DNA of 10,856 bases from an uncultured Oscillospiraceae bacterium (GCA_900546895.1 UREO01000078.1:1-10856); one strand, 5' to 3'; counted from the stretch's first letter, positions 1-7,614 are shown. Notes: a model not told the origin generated them from the letters alone. Numbers and translations are program-made.

Positions 1-1845
1 GGGGATATAGTAGTTGTTTTCGTAAATATTGAATCCGTTCTGCGCCGCGTAGAACGTCCAGCCGGGCATCGCCGGGGTGTCCTCGCCCTCTTCCCCCGCA
101 AAGTTCTTGCCGCTCTGTACCGGGTCGAACAGCCAGCGGCAGCTGGTCAGCCCGCGCAAGCCGTAATACTTGGCCTCCGGCCGCGAACCCACGTCGCGCT
201 GGACGCCGATGGACGGGTAGAAATCCATAATGGAACCCGGTACAATGCTGTGGAATGCCTGGATCGTCGGAATCTGCCAGTACATGGCCTGATTGTCCAT
301 GCCGTCGTAAACGTCGATACGGCAGTTTTTGGTGTCGGGCAGCTGGATATCTTTCCCGCCATTGAGCGAATACGGAATCAGCTCCCGGTGGGCGTCGTCG
401 CTCTGGGTTTTCCCCAGCGCGATGAAAAACAGCGAATACAGAACGGAAATCAGGGCCACCCCGCCCATACAGCGGCGGATAAACAGCTTTTTATCACGGC
501 GGTACCATTTAAAAATGATCGTCAGCAAGGTCAGGCTTAACAGCGCGATCGCCACATACGTCCAGAAACGGGTGGGGTAATCCTCCAGTCCGAAGGAGGT
601 CACCTTCTGTCCGTCCTGCTGCGTCGTGTTCACCATCAGCCCGATGGGCAGCGCAATCCCCAGCGTGATGCCGGTCGTCCACTTGATGGCGCTTTTCCAG
701 TCGATACACTCCCTCTCGAGCGAGATCACCGTCGCAAGGCTCATCATCAGGGTCAGTATATAGAACCAGCGCGCGTAATACGACGCGTTGAACAGCTGGA
801 ACGCGGAATTCAAGATCGGAATAAAGGCCATCAAAAACAGGATGGCCAACAGCTTTTTCAGCCAGTGCTCCCTGTGCATGCGCAAAAAACCGATGACCCC
901 GGTCATACTGAACAGCGGCAGCCACGCGCCGAGCGAAGCCCACTTTGCTTCCGACTTCGGGGTGAAGTTGGGCCGGGCCGGAATATCCGGCGGGAAAAAG
1001 AAGCATTCCAGAATGTGGACATAGCGCTGGTTCCAGTCGTAAAGCAGCGCGTTCCAGCCCTCGGGCGGGTTGTCCACCCGCGGGTTCTGAATCACCGTCA
1101 GAATAGTCGGCACCAGCAGGACGGCGGCGCACAGGACGCCGATCACGGCCTCGCAGATAATCAGCAGGAAATCCCTGAGCGTGATTTTCCAGTTGCCGGT
1201 CAAAAGACGGGTAAAGCCATAAATCAGCGTAAACACGACTTGTCCCACAAAGAAATAATAATTGACAAAACAGCAGGCGAACACCGTCACCGCGAAGATA
1301 CCGCGCCGCCGGGTGTAGATATATTCGTCCAGCGCCCAGAGCATCACCGGGAAAAAGACGATCGCCTCATGAAAATGGTTGAAAAAGATATTATAGACCG
1401 AAAAGCCCGAAAACGCGTACAGCATTCCGCCGATAATCGCGTAGTCCGGATTTTTAACGTACCTTTTCAGATAAAGAAAGCCCGTCAGGGAAGCGCAGCC
1501 GAATTTCAAAATCAGCAGCGGGCCCATCAGGTGCGGTACCATCCAGCTGGGAAACGGGATGGTCAGCCAGAAAAACGGGCTGCCCAGCAGGTAAAACGAA
1601 TAGGAGCCGATGAAGTTGGCGCCCAGGTCGGTTGTCCAGCTCCAGCCGATATTGCCGCTGCGAACCGCGTCGTGGCACATCTGGTAAAACGGGACCTGCT
1701 GCACATTGAAGTCGCCGTAAAACAGAAAATAACCGTTATCAAAAATAATAAAAGGTATGAAAAAGAGAAAAGCTATTCCCATGCCGTAAAGCAGGGCCTT
1801 CAAATAATCATTTTGTCTCCCTTTGCGGGTCAGCACACCTGTCAA
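1..1845 (-). CDS. YfhO-family polytopic membrane protein (C-terminus cut off by window edge)
   Basis: One uninterrupted reverse frame of 615 codons runs off the left edge; Bacillus YfhO is about 860 aa, so roughly the last 250 residues are missing. Reading from the TTG at 1845, a first membrane segment (about residues 17-35) is followed by FYGDFNVQQVPFY (D45, Q49), the Asp/Gln-bearing loop typical of this GT-C-like family. About nine more hydrophobic segments follow, then a soluble tail containing ENNYYIP near the edge, matching the family's EN..ALP-type motif. B. subtilis YfhO takes part in lipoteichoic acid glycosylation with CsbB; clostridial homologues are mostly uncharacterised, so the substrate here is unknown. 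The start is inferred: the frame has no ATG before the first membrane segment. TTG 1845 has GGGGG 7 nt upstream and lies about 23 nt after the predicted transcription start; GTG 1836 is the alternative. Family call firm, start uncertain. Confidence 0.85.
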   Translation of the reverse strand, partial: MTGVLTRKGRQNDYLKALLYGMGIAFLFFIPFIIFDNGYFLFYGDFNVQQVPFYQMCHDAVRSGNIGWSWTTDLGANFIGSYSFYLLGSPFFWLTIPFPSWMVPHLMGPLLILKFGCASLTGFLYLKRYVKNPDYAIIGGMLYAFSGFSVYNIFFNHFHEAIVFFPVMLWALDEYIYTRRRGIFAVTVFACCFVNYYFFVGQVVFTLIYGFTRLLTGNWKITLRDFLLIICEAVIGVLCAAVLLVPTILTVIQNPRVDNPPEGWNALLYDWNQRYVHILECFFFPPDIPARPNFTPKSEAKWASLGAWLPLFSMTGVIGFLRMHREHWLKKLLAILFLMAFIPILNSAFQLFNASYYARWFYILTLMMSLATVISLERECIDWKSAIKWTTGITLGIALPIGLMVNTTQQDGQKVTSFGLEDYPTRFWTYVAIALLSLTLLTIIFKWYRRDKKLFIRRCMGGVALISVLYSLFFIALGKTQSDDAHRELIPYSLNGGKDIQLPDTKNCRIDVYDGMDNQAMYWQIPTIQAFHSIVPGSIMDFYPSIGVQRDVGSRPEAKYYGLRGLTSCRWLFDPVQSGKNFAGEEGEDTPAMPGWTFYAAQNGFNIYENNYYIP

Positions 1846-1874
1846 ACCGTCGCCCCCATATTCCTGATTAACAT

Positions 1875-1902
1875 ATTATATCACACGGTTTTGTCTGAAC
1901 AA
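1875..1902 (-). promoter_or_regulatory. Promoter of the YfhO-family gene
   Basis: On the reverse strand a perfect -10 TATAAT (1880-1875) lies 16 nt downstream of a weak -35 TTGTTC (1902-1897). Transcription would begin near 1868, leaving a leader of about 23 nt with a G-rich ribosome binding site before TTG 1845. Sequence match only. Confidence 0.6.
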
Positions 1903-1963
1903 AGCGAATTTAAAAATTACAAGACTGTTTCTTGCAATATTTACTGTTTGTTATTATATTGGT

Positions 1964-1969
1964 TATAAT
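1964..1969 (+). promoter_or_regulatory. Possible -10 box ahead of the YfbR gene
   Basis: A perfect TATAAT on the forward strand lies in the AT-rich part of the gap between the divergent YfhO and YfbR genes. No good -35 is seen 16-18 nt upstream, so this is only a candidate. If used, the transcript would carry the whole hairpin-rich repeat in its 5' leader (about 230 nt). Confidence 0.3.
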
Positions 1970-1990
1970 GTCGTAAAAGACGGACGTTTC

Positions 1991-2092
1991 AGGCTCCCTC
2001 ACAGAGGGAGCCTTAGACGAACCCCTGCCTCCCTCTTTGAGGGAGGTGTCGCGCCCGGCGCGACGGAGGGAGTCTCGGAGCATTCCACTCCC
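1991..2092. repeat. Hairpin-rich intergenic repeat element
   Basis: Four adjacent inverted repeats are visible. H1: 10-bp perfect arms 1991-2000/2004-2013 (AGGCTCCCTC, 3-nt loop). H2: 8-bp perfect arms 2028-2035/2039-2046 (CCTCCCTC, loop TTT). H3: 7-bp perfect arms 2048-2054/2058-2064 (GTCGCGC, loop CCG). H4: 6-bp arms 2068-2073/2087-2092 (GGGAGT/ACTCCC) with an inner GGA/TCC pair. GAGGGAG/CTCCCTC blocks recur throughout. No hairpin is followed by a T-run, so these are not ordinary terminators. The architecture resembles the dispersed CTCCCTC/GAGGGAG intergenic repeats (MITE/REP-like) of gut Clostridia; that identification is from memory and needs a copy-number search. Confidence 0.6.
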
Positions 2093-2119
2093 GATTTAAC
2101 GTAAGCCAATTGGAAGCAT

Positions 2120-2177
2120 CGCCGTAGGCGCCTCCTGACCGGAAGGTCCGCCGTAGGCGCCTGCCAACCGCATGGTC
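2120..2177. repeat. Two tandem copies of a 29-bp unit
   Basis: Copies at 2120-2148 and 2149-2177 share the first 14 bases (CGCCGTAGGCGCCT) and 24 of 29 bases overall. In both, the second half can form a small hairpin (GACC-GGAA-GGTC and ACC-GCAT-GGT) although the loop differs. The array abuts the hairpin-rich repeat and ends about 14 nt before the AAAGGGG ribosome binding site of the next gene. It may be the tail of the same mobile-repeat element. Confidence 0.6.
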
Positions 2178-2208
2178 CGTAAAACATCAAAACAAAGGGG
2201 AAAATAGC

Positions 2209-2790
2209 ATGTTTCATTTTTATGCGATGCTGTCGCGCATGAAATATATTTGCCGCTGGGGGCTGATGCGCAACACCCGCAGCGAAACCCTGAGCGAACA
2301 CAGCTTTGAAACCGCGGTCATCGCCCACGCGCTGGCCGTGCTGCGCAACACGCGCTTCGGCGGCCACGTTAGCCCGGAGCGCGCGGCTCTGCTTGCGCTC
2401 TACCATGACGCAACGGAAATCATCACCGGCGACCTGCCCACACCGGTCAAATACTTCAACCCGAAAATTCGCTCCGCCTACCGCGAGGTTGAAACCGTCG
2501 CGCAGAAAAAACTTCTGAGCCTTCTGCCGGACGACCTGAAACCAAGCTACGAATCCGTCTTCGCCGCCGCACAGGAGGGTGACCAAGAGCTTCTGCCGCT
2601 TGTAAAAGCCGCGGACAAGCTTTCCGCCGTTATCAAATGCATGGAGGAAAAAGGAATGGGCAATTCCGAATTTATTAAGGCGGAGGCCTCCCTGCTCCAA
2701 ACCGTAAGCGAGCTGCACCTGCCGGAGGCCGACTGCTTCGTCACGGAATTCCTGCCCTCCTACGCACTCACACTGGATGAGCAGGATTGA
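2209..2790 (+). CDS. yfbR: YfbR-type HD-domain 5'-deoxynucleotidase
   Basis: The 193-residue product matches E. coli YfbR (199 aa) nearly end to end. Shared blocks include RWGLMRN, SEHS, FGG.V..ER.ALLALYHDA, TGDLPTPVKYFN, KAADKLSA, GN.EF and a C-terminal LPS..L.LDE. Metal ligands of the HD fold are present: H31, H66-D67 and D136. E70, R16 and W17 also align with E. coli residues for catalysis, phosphate binding and selection against ribonucleotides (E72, R18, W19). The family hydrolyses 2'-deoxyribonucleoside 5'-monophosphates to deoxynucleoside and phosphate in the cytoplasm, with divalent metal, in dNMP/thymidine salvage. AAAGGGG (2194-2200) lies 8 nt before the ATG. No terminator is seen before the downstream wall-ligase gene, so some co-transcription is possible. 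Confidence 0.93.
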   Translation: MFHFYAMLSRMKYICRWGLMRNTRSETLSEHSFETAVIAHALAVLRNTRFGGHVSPERAALLALYHDATEIITGDLPTPVKYFNPKIRSAYREVETVAQKKLLSLLPDDLKPSYESVFAAAQEGDQELLPLVKAADKLSAVIKCMEEKGMGNSEFIKAEASLLQTVSELHLPEADCFVTEFLPSYALTLDEQD

Positions 2791-2851
2791 ACTTCCATAT
2801 TCTGTTCACAAAATTATTCTTTCAAAAAACTATTCTTTTTCTCCAAGGGGT

Positions 2852-2871
2852 TATAATAAGGCGGTTATTAT
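2852..2871 (+). promoter_or_regulatory. Possible -10 with overlapping inverted repeat before the LCP gene
   Basis: TATAAT at 2852-2857 is overlapped by a perfect 7-bp inverted repeat, ATAATAA (2853-2859) and TTATTAT (2865-2871), separated by GGCGG. The -35 region is not convincing. The repeat could be an operator or simply AT-rich chance symmetry. Confidence 0.35.
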
Positions 2872-2901
2872 TTTAAAAAATGTCGATTGAGGACTGATGT
2901 T

Positions 2902-3978
2902 GTGAATAAAACAAAGAAAAGCCCGAATAAGGACAAAAGTAAAAAAGCTCTCATCCGAAATATAGCGATCTTATTTTTGAGTGTCATCCTTCTGATTTCC
3001 GGCGTCGGCTGCGTCTATGCCGACCAGATGTTAGGAAGGATCAATTTTGTTCCGCTGGAGGACCCTGTTTCCAAGGTAGAAACCGCTCCGATTTTTCAGG
3101 AGGGAACCGCCAGCGGCGATACCAGCGCACAGGCAGGCGTCCTGGGCGGGCTGTACCACGACGACGCCATCACCAATATTTTGGTCATGGGTGTGGATGA
3201 TTACCAGCCGAACGACCCCGGCCGCAGCGACAGCATGATGCTGGTTTCGGTCGATTCCCGCCACAAGAAGCTGAAGCTGACCTCCTTTATGCGCGACATG
3301 TACGTCGCGATTCCCGGTCACGGCAGCCAGCGCCTGAACGTAGCTTACTCTACCGGCGGCCCGCAGCTTTCCGTCTCCACCATTGAAGCGAATTTCGGCA
3401 CCGACATCGACCGCTTCGTCCTGATCGATTACGCGTCCTTCTCCAAAATTGTGGACAAGCTCGGCGGCGTGGAAATCACCCTTTCCAACGACAAGGACAA
3501 ATACGGCCACACGGAAGCCGACCTGATCAATCTGTATTCGGGCGACAGGAACCGGGTCCGTACGGGGACCAACAAGCTCAGCGGCAAACAGGCGCTGTAC
3601 TATTCCCGTATCCGCGCCATCGGCGACGACTTTGAGCGCACCGAGCGCCAGCGCAAGGTTTTTTCCAGCATCGTCAACAAGTTCAAAACAGCCAACCTCG
3701 GTACTGTCAATCAGGCTTTGTACGATATTCTTCCCCTTGTTACCACCAATATGACAAAAAACGAAGTGCTGAATATGGCGACGAACGCACTGACCTACCT
3801 GAATTACCCCGTCAGCCAGAACCGCATTCCGGCAAACAACGAATTTACCTCTCAGCGGGTCTCCATCGGCGGTTCCCCCGCGGACGTGCTGGTGCCCGAT
3901 CTTGAAAAATGCCAAAAAACCGTCGCGGATTTCATCTATGAAACGGATTTGCCGAGCAAAACCTATCAGGGAAAATAA
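2902..3978 (+). CDS. LytR-CpsA-Psr (LCP) family cell-wall polymer ligase
   Basis: A 358-residue type II membrane protein. A Lys-rich cytoplasmic stretch (1-19) precedes one membrane helix (about 20-39), a short linker, and an extracellular LCP domain (about 85-260). Conserved charged residues of the phosphotransferase site are visible: R108/D110 in GRSDSMML, R131-D132 in SFMRDMYV, R236/R238 in YYSRIR, and D243...R246..R249-Q250 in DDFERTERQRKV. LCP enzymes move undecaprenyl-linked teichoic acids or polysaccharides onto peptidoglycan; the polymer here cannot be told. GTG 2902 is preferred because TGAGG (2888-2892) sits 9 nt upstream; an in-frame TTG at 2887 would overlap that site. A strong terminator follows at 4037-4064. 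Confidence 0.93.
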   Translation: MNKTKKSPNKDKSKKALIRNIAILFLSVILLISGVGCVYADQMLGRINFVPLEDPVSKVETAPIFQEGTASGDTSAQAGVLGGLYHDDAITNILVMGVDDYQPNDPGRSDSMMLVSVDSRHKKLKLTSFMRDMYVAIPGHGSQRLNVAYSTGGPQLSVSTIEANFGTDIDRFVLIDYASFSKIVDKLGGVEITLSNDKDKYGHTEADLINLYSGDRNRVRTGTNKLSGKQALYYSRIRAIGDDFERTERQRKVFSSIVNKFKTANLGTVNQALYDILPLVTTNMTKNEVLNMATNALTYLNYPVSQNRIPANNEFTSQRVSIGGSPADVLVPDLEKCQKTVADFIYETDLPSKTYQGK

Positions 3979-4036
3979 TCAGGTTGCAGCGAATTGCAAA
4001 ACAATTTTGCGGTTGCGCGGCTTTGTTGTCAGTCTG

Positions 4037-4064
4037 ACCGCACGGCTTGAGCCGTGCGGTTTTT
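4037..4064 (+). terminator. Intrinsic terminator between the LCP and decarboxylase genes
   Basis: Perfect 10-bp GC-rich stem ACCGCACGGC (4037-4046) / GCCGTGCGGT (4051-4060) with tetraloop TTGA, then TTTT. It ends only 22 nt before the next ATG, leaving no room for a promoter between. The decarboxylase therefore depends on read-through or on a conditional (attenuator) use of this hairpin. Confidence 0.85.
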
Positions 4065-4086
4065 CAGTTAAAGGAGAAACCCGTCT

Positions 4087-5370
4087 ATGCCGACTCCTCT
4101 TTATACCGCGCTTGTGAATCACCGGGACTTAAACCGCTCCTCGTTCCACACGCCGGGTCATAAAAACAACCCTCTCTCTCTGCCGCAGGATTTACTTTCG
4201 CTGGATTTTACGGAGCTGCCGGACACGGACAGCCTGTTTGAGGCGGGCGGCCCGATTCTGGAGGCCGAGCGTCTGGCCGCAAAGCTGTTTCACGCCGAGC
4301 GCACCTGCCTTTCCGCGGGCGGTTGCACCCTGTGCATTCAGGCTATGCTCCGGCTCGCCGCGCCGGACGGCGGAAAAGTCGTCTGCTCCCGGGTGCTGCA
4401 CCGCAGCGCGGTTAACGCCATGGCGCTGCTGGACATTCAGCCGGTTTGGGCTTTGCCCGGGGAAATCGTCTCCGCCGTGGAACGCAATCCGGACGCAAAG
4501 GCCGTCTATGTCACCAGCCCCAACTACTACGGGGAGCTGCTGGACATTCCCGCGATTGCGCGGACCTGCAGACAGGCGGATATTCCTCTTCTTGTGGACA
4601 ACGCGCACGGCGCGCACCTGATGTTCACCGACCCCGTGCTCCACCCGCTCGCCCTCGGCGCGAGCATGACCGCCTGCTCCGCGCACAAAACGCTGAACGT
4701 ACTGACCGGCGGCGCGTGGCTCCATATCGCGGACAGCCGGTTCGCGGACGGCGCCAAGGACGCTATGGCGCTTTTCGGCTCCACCAGCCCCAATTACGCG
4801 GTAATGGCTTCGCTCGATCTGGCCCGCGCATGGCTGGAAACGCACAAAGGCGAATACGCCGCCCTGCAGCAGCGCGTTCAGAAGGTCCGGCTCGCCGCGC
4901 GCGAACACGGCCTTTCTTTGCCGTCCGGCCCGTCGGACCCGACGCGCATCACGCTGAACACCGCCTCCATCGGCCTTTCGGGCACGGCGGCGGCGGAGAT
5001 TTTCCGCGGCGCGGGCGTGGAACCGGAGTACGCGGACGGCGCCCACGTGGTGCTCATTGCGACTCCGTTCAATACGGAAGTCGATTTTGCTCGTCTGGAG
5101 GACGCAATCGAGCTGCTTCCGGCGCGGTCCCCACTTCCCGGAACGCCGGAGCTTCCTCCGCTGCCCCCTGTAAAAGCCGGTCTGCGCGAAGCCGTTTTTT
5201 CCGCTGCGGAGACGGTTTTGCTGGAAGACGCGCTGGGCAGAGTCGCGGCTCAGGCAGCGTGCCCCTGTCCGCCGGGCGTCCCCGTTGTGATGCCCGGGGA
5301 GGAAATCACAAAAGATGTTCTCCGGTTTTTACAGGGGTATGGCTTTTTTTCAATAAAAGTGCTAAAATAA
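4087..5370 (+). CDS. PLP-dependent Orn/Lys/Arg decarboxylase-family enzyme (YaaO/SpeA-like)
   Basis: A 427-residue fold-type I PLP enzyme. The N-terminus carries the family signature SSFHTPGHK (18-26), then TDSLFEAGGPILEAE, a cofactor-phosphate loop SAGGCT, VDNAHGAH (D171 to bind the PLP pyridine nitrogen) and SAHKT with the Schiff-base lysine K201. A shorter C-terminal domain follows, including PGE and the GYGF end. Relatives decarboxylate arginine, lysine or ornithine for polyamine synthesis; the substrate is not decided by sequence. B. subtilis YaaO is about 480 aa, so this copy is somewhat short. YaaO also sits next to the yaaQ-holB block in Bacillus, supporting orthology. AGGAG (4072-4076) lies 10 nt before the ATG. 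tmk, which follows yaaO in Bacillus, is absent; instead there is a 130-bp gap with a CGGAAA/TTTCCG hairpin (5409-5423). Confidence 0.88.
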   Translation: MPTPLYTALVNHRDLNRSSFHTPGHKNNPLSLPQDLLSLDFTELPDTDSLFEAGGPILEAERLAAKLFHAERTCLSAGGCTLCIQAMLRLAAPDGGKVVCSRVLHRSAVNAMALLDIQPVWALPGEIVSAVERNPDAKAVYVTSPNYYGELLDIPAIARTCRQADIPLLVDNAHGAHLMFTDPVLHPLALGASMTACSAHKTLNVLTGGAWLHIADSRFADGAKDAMALFGSTSPNYAVMASLDLARAWLETHKGEYAALQQRVQKVRLAAREHGLSLPSGPSDPTRITLNTASIGLSGTAAAEIFRGAGVEPEYADGAHVVLIATPFNTEVDFARLEDAIELLPARSPLPGTPELPPLPPVKAGLREAVFSAAETVLLEDALGRVAAQAACPCPPGVPVVMPGEEITKDVLRFLQGYGFFSIKVLK

Positions 5371-5500
5371 TAAAACAGGAATCAAACAAATTAAGCGGAA
5401 AAGCGAAACGGAAAACATTTCCGCGGATTTTGAATATTGCTGTTGAATGAAATTCAGATATCTGTTCTTTCCGTTAAATGATAGAAGTGAGGGATTCATT

Positions 5501-5824
5501 ATGAAACTGGTACTTGCGATTGTAAGCAACGACGACAGCGGCATGGTTTCCGCTGCGCTGACCAAGGACGGTTTTTCCGTTACCAAGCTTGCAACAACCG
5601 GCGGTTTTTTAATGGCGGGCAACACCACCTTCATCGTAGGCACGGAGGATGACAAGGTCGATCAGGTCATCTCCATCATTGCAAAGCAGAGCAGCCGCCG
5701 CACCCAGCTTGTCCCGAGCACGACAACCATGGACGTCGGCATGTACTCCTCGTTCCCCGTCGAAGTCACCGTCGGCGGATCGACCGTTTTTGTTTTAAAC
5801 GTGGATCGATTCGAGAAGGTATGA
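5501..5824 (+). CDS. darA: DarA (YaaQ) cyclic-di-AMP receptor, PII-like
   Basis: The 107-residue protein matches Bacillus/Staphylococcus DarA/PstA: MKLVLAIVSNDDS start, the nearly invariant VTKLATTGGFL...GNTTF block (T- and B-loop region), and a PVEVTVGGSTVFVLNVD..F end. The family is a trimeric PII-like cytosolic protein that binds c-di-AMP; its output partner is still poorly known. ATG 5501 is chosen because AGTGAGGG ends 7 nt upstream and the protein then begins like its relatives; an upstream in-frame ATG (5447) would add 18 unrelated residues across the ribosome binding site. Its stop overlaps the holB start in ATGA, so translation of the two is probably coupled. No clear promoter was found in the 130-bp upstream gap. 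Confidence 0.95.
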   Translation: MKLVLAIVSNDDSGMVSAALTKDGFSVTKLATTGGFLMAGNTTFIVGTEDDKVDQVISIIAKQSSRRTQLVPSTTTMDVGMYSSFPVEVTVGGSTVFVLNVDRFEKV

Positions 5825-6693
5825 CCAGTCTTCGTATCGGCGGATTTTCCGGCAATGAGGAAATCATAAAGCAGCTAGAGCTCTCGTTCGGCGAGGGCCG
5901 GCTTGCGCATGCGATCATTCTGGAAGGCCCCGCGCAGGAGCGCAACGCCCTTGCCGCAATGCTGGCCCAGGCCGCCGTATGCTCCGGCGAAACCCGTCCC
6001 TGCGGCAGTTGTCCGGGCTGCGTCAAAGCGCAGGCCGGTTCCCACCCCGATATTTTCACGCTGGACGGCGACGCGAACCCGCGCGCCTTTCCCATCGACG
6101 CCATCCGCCGGATTCGCTCGGACGCGTATATCCGGCCCCATGAAGCACAGACCAAGGTTTACGCCCTTTACGGCGTACAGAATATGAGCGAGATTTCCCA
6201 AAACGCCCTGTTAAAGGTTTTTGAGGAGCCGCCGGAAAACGTGCTGTTCCTGCTGACAACCGTGAGCGCTTCGGCGCTCCTGCCCACCGTGCGCTCCCGC
6301 GCGCAGATTTTTTCGCTGGAGGGCGCGCGCACGGAAACGGGGATCGACCCCGCGTATATGGAAAATCTGGCGGCGGCGATCACTGCCGCAAACGAAACGG
6401 ATCTGCTGTATTTGACGGCGGATCTTTCAAAAGATAAAGACAAGCTGCGCGCCGTCCTGCCCCAGCTGGGGCTGATTCTGCGCGACGCAGCAGTGCTTCG
6501 TTCGGGCGGGAGCGCCTGCCTTTCCGGTCAAAGGGAAGCGGCGGCGGCTCTCGGCGCGGGACTGACCCGCGAAAAGCTACTTTCTTTGCTGGGCGAAGTG
6601 CAGAAAGCGCAGCGCGCGCTTGACCTGAACGCAAACGCGGCGCTGCTGGTAACGGCTCTGTGCGCGAATCTGCGCGCCGGGGCCGGAAGATAA
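5821..6693 (+). CDS. holB: DNA polymerase III subunit delta' (clamp loader)
   Basis: A 290-residue AAA+ protein of the delta'/DnaX type. RLAHAIILEGP (27-37) matches the domain start. A zinc module follows with C54, C61, C64, C67 (C-x6-C-x2-C-x2-C), then HPDIF, the NALLKVFEEPPEN block (128-140) and a sensor/arginine-finger region TVRSRAQ (156-162). The P-loop is degenerate (GPAQERN, no GKT), as expected for the non-ATP-hydrolysing delta' subunit. The usual SRC motif reads SRA: the Arg is kept but the Cys replaced. Delta' joins delta and tau/gamma to load the beta clamp at the replisome. It is shorter than B. subtilis HolB (about 329 aa), mainly at the C-terminus. It overlaps darA upstream; ricT starts 28 nt downstream. 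Confidence 0.93.
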   Translation: MTSLRIGGFSGNEEIIKQLELSFGEGRLAHAIILEGPAQERNALAAMLAQAAVCSGETRPCGSCPGCVKAQAGSHPDIFTLDGDANPRAFPIDAIRRIRSDAYIRPHEAQTKVYALYGVQNMSEISQNALLKVFEEPPENVLFLLTTVSASALLPTVRSRAQIFSLEGARTETGIDPAYMENLAAAITAANETDLLYLTADLSKDKDKLRAVLPQLGLILRDAAVLRSGGSACLSGQREAAAALGAGLTREKLLSLLGEVQKAQRALDLNANAALLVTALCANLRAGAGR

Positions 6694-6721
6694 TCCCTAT
6701 TTTACGATATTGGAGGTTCCC

Positions 6722-7591
6722 ATGGCCGAAGTAATTGGCGTTCGTTTTAAAAATGTAGGCAAAATATACTATTTTGACCCCGACGGGAATACACTGAAAC
6801 AAGGCGATATGGTCATCGTGGAAACCGCCCGCGGAATTGAATGCGGCGAAATCGCGATGGAAAACCGTCAGGTCAGCGACGAAGGAATAGTGCAGCCGCT
6901 GAAAAAGCTGATCCGCGTCGCCACCAAGGACGACCTGAAAAAGATGGAAGAAAACGTCGCGAAGGAAAAAACGGCTTTTCAGATCTGCCTGAAGAAAATA
7001 GCGGTCCACAAGCTGGAAATGAAGCTGGTGGACGTAGAATACACCTTTGACAATACCAAGATTTTGTTTTATTTTACCGCCGATGGGCGCGTGGATTTCC
7101 GCGAGCTGGTCAAGGATCTTGCGTCGGTGTTCCGCACCAGAATCGAGCTGCGCCAGATCGGTGTGCGCGACGAGGCAAAAATGCTCGGCGGGCTGGGCAT
7201 CTGCGGCCGGCCGTTCTGCTGCTCGACCTTTTTGGGCGGTTTTCAGCCGGTTTCTATCAAAATGGCCAAAGAGCAGGGTCTTTCCCTGAACCCGGTGAAA
7301 ATATCCGGTACCTGCGGCCGCCTGATGTGCTGCTTGAAATACGAGCAGGAGGCCTATCAGGACCTCATTCGCTCCACCCCGAGCGTAAACTCTACTGTGA
7401 CCACACCCTCCGGCAAGGGCACCGTTACCGACCTGAACATGCTGACCGGCATTTTGCAGGTGCGCCTTGACTCCGCGCCGGACGCCGCGCCCCAGACCTT
7501 TAAGGTGTGCCAGGTGAAGCTGATCAAGGGCGGACAGGTCAATGTTGACCGCGGCGAGCTGGAAGCACTTAAAAAACTGGAAAAAGATTAA
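6722..7591 (+). CDS. ricT: PSP1-domain protein RicT (YaaT), RNA-maturation/RNase Y factor
   Basis: The 289-residue protein carries the PSP1 domain, with VGVRF-like start (MAEVIGVRFKNVGKIYYF), DFRELVKDLA..FRTRIELRQIGVRDEAK and two cysteine clusters, GICGRPFCC (C161, C166, C167) and GTCGRLMCC (C198, C203, C204). In Bacillus, RicT works with RicA (YmcA) and RicF (YlbF) in a complex carrying iron-sulfur clusters that steers RNase Y mRNA processing and affects sporulation, competence and biofilm. The two CxxxxCC clusters here fit cluster binding. ATG 6722 has GGAGG (6712-6716) 5 nt upstream; an in-frame TTG at 6710 would include that site and is rejected. It probably belongs to the darA-holB transcript. 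No clear terminator follows before the ferredoxin promoter. Confidence 0.93.
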   Translation: MAEVIGVRFKNVGKIYYFDPDGNTLKQGDMVIVETARGIECGEIAMENRQVSDEGIVQPLKKLIRVATKDDLKKMEENVAKEKTAFQICLKKIAVHKLEMKLVDVEYTFDNTKILFYFTADGRVDFRELVKDLASVFRTRIELRQIGVRDEAKMLGGLGICGRPFCCSTFLGGFQPVSIKMAKEQGLSLNPVKISGTCGRLMCCLKYEQEAYQDLIRSTPSVNSTVTTPSGKGTVTDLNMLTGILQVRLDSAPDAAPQTFKVCQVKLIKGGQVNVDRGELEALKKLEKD

Positions 7592-7614
7592 ATTTATTTT
7601 TTATCCGATTACGG

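Noticed and set aside
865..1968. Long forward open frame (367 codons) across the YfhO region
   Set aside because: It is antisense to a clearly homologous membrane-protein frame. Its translation is charged, low-complexity and unlike any family, and it has no plausible ribosome binding site.
1991..2013. First repeat hairpin as a terminator
   Set aside because: The stem is strong but no T-run follows on either strand, and the neighbouring hairpins share the same repeat motifs, so a repeat element is the better explanation.
1999..2718. Reverse open frame of 239 codons over the YfbR gene
   Set aside because: It is antisense to a protein that matches E. coli YfbR almost throughout, and it continues into non-coding repeat DNA.
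3031..3915. Reverse open frame of 294 codons inside the LCP gene
   Set aside because: It is the complement of a gene with all LCP motifs. It is a codon-bias shadow in GC-rich DNA.
4192..5450. Long open frames on both strands within the decarboxylase gene (4192-5046 reverse, 4446-5450 forward)
   Set aside because: Arg/Gly-rich translations without homology, fully overlapped by the PLP enzyme with its K201 and D171 motifs.
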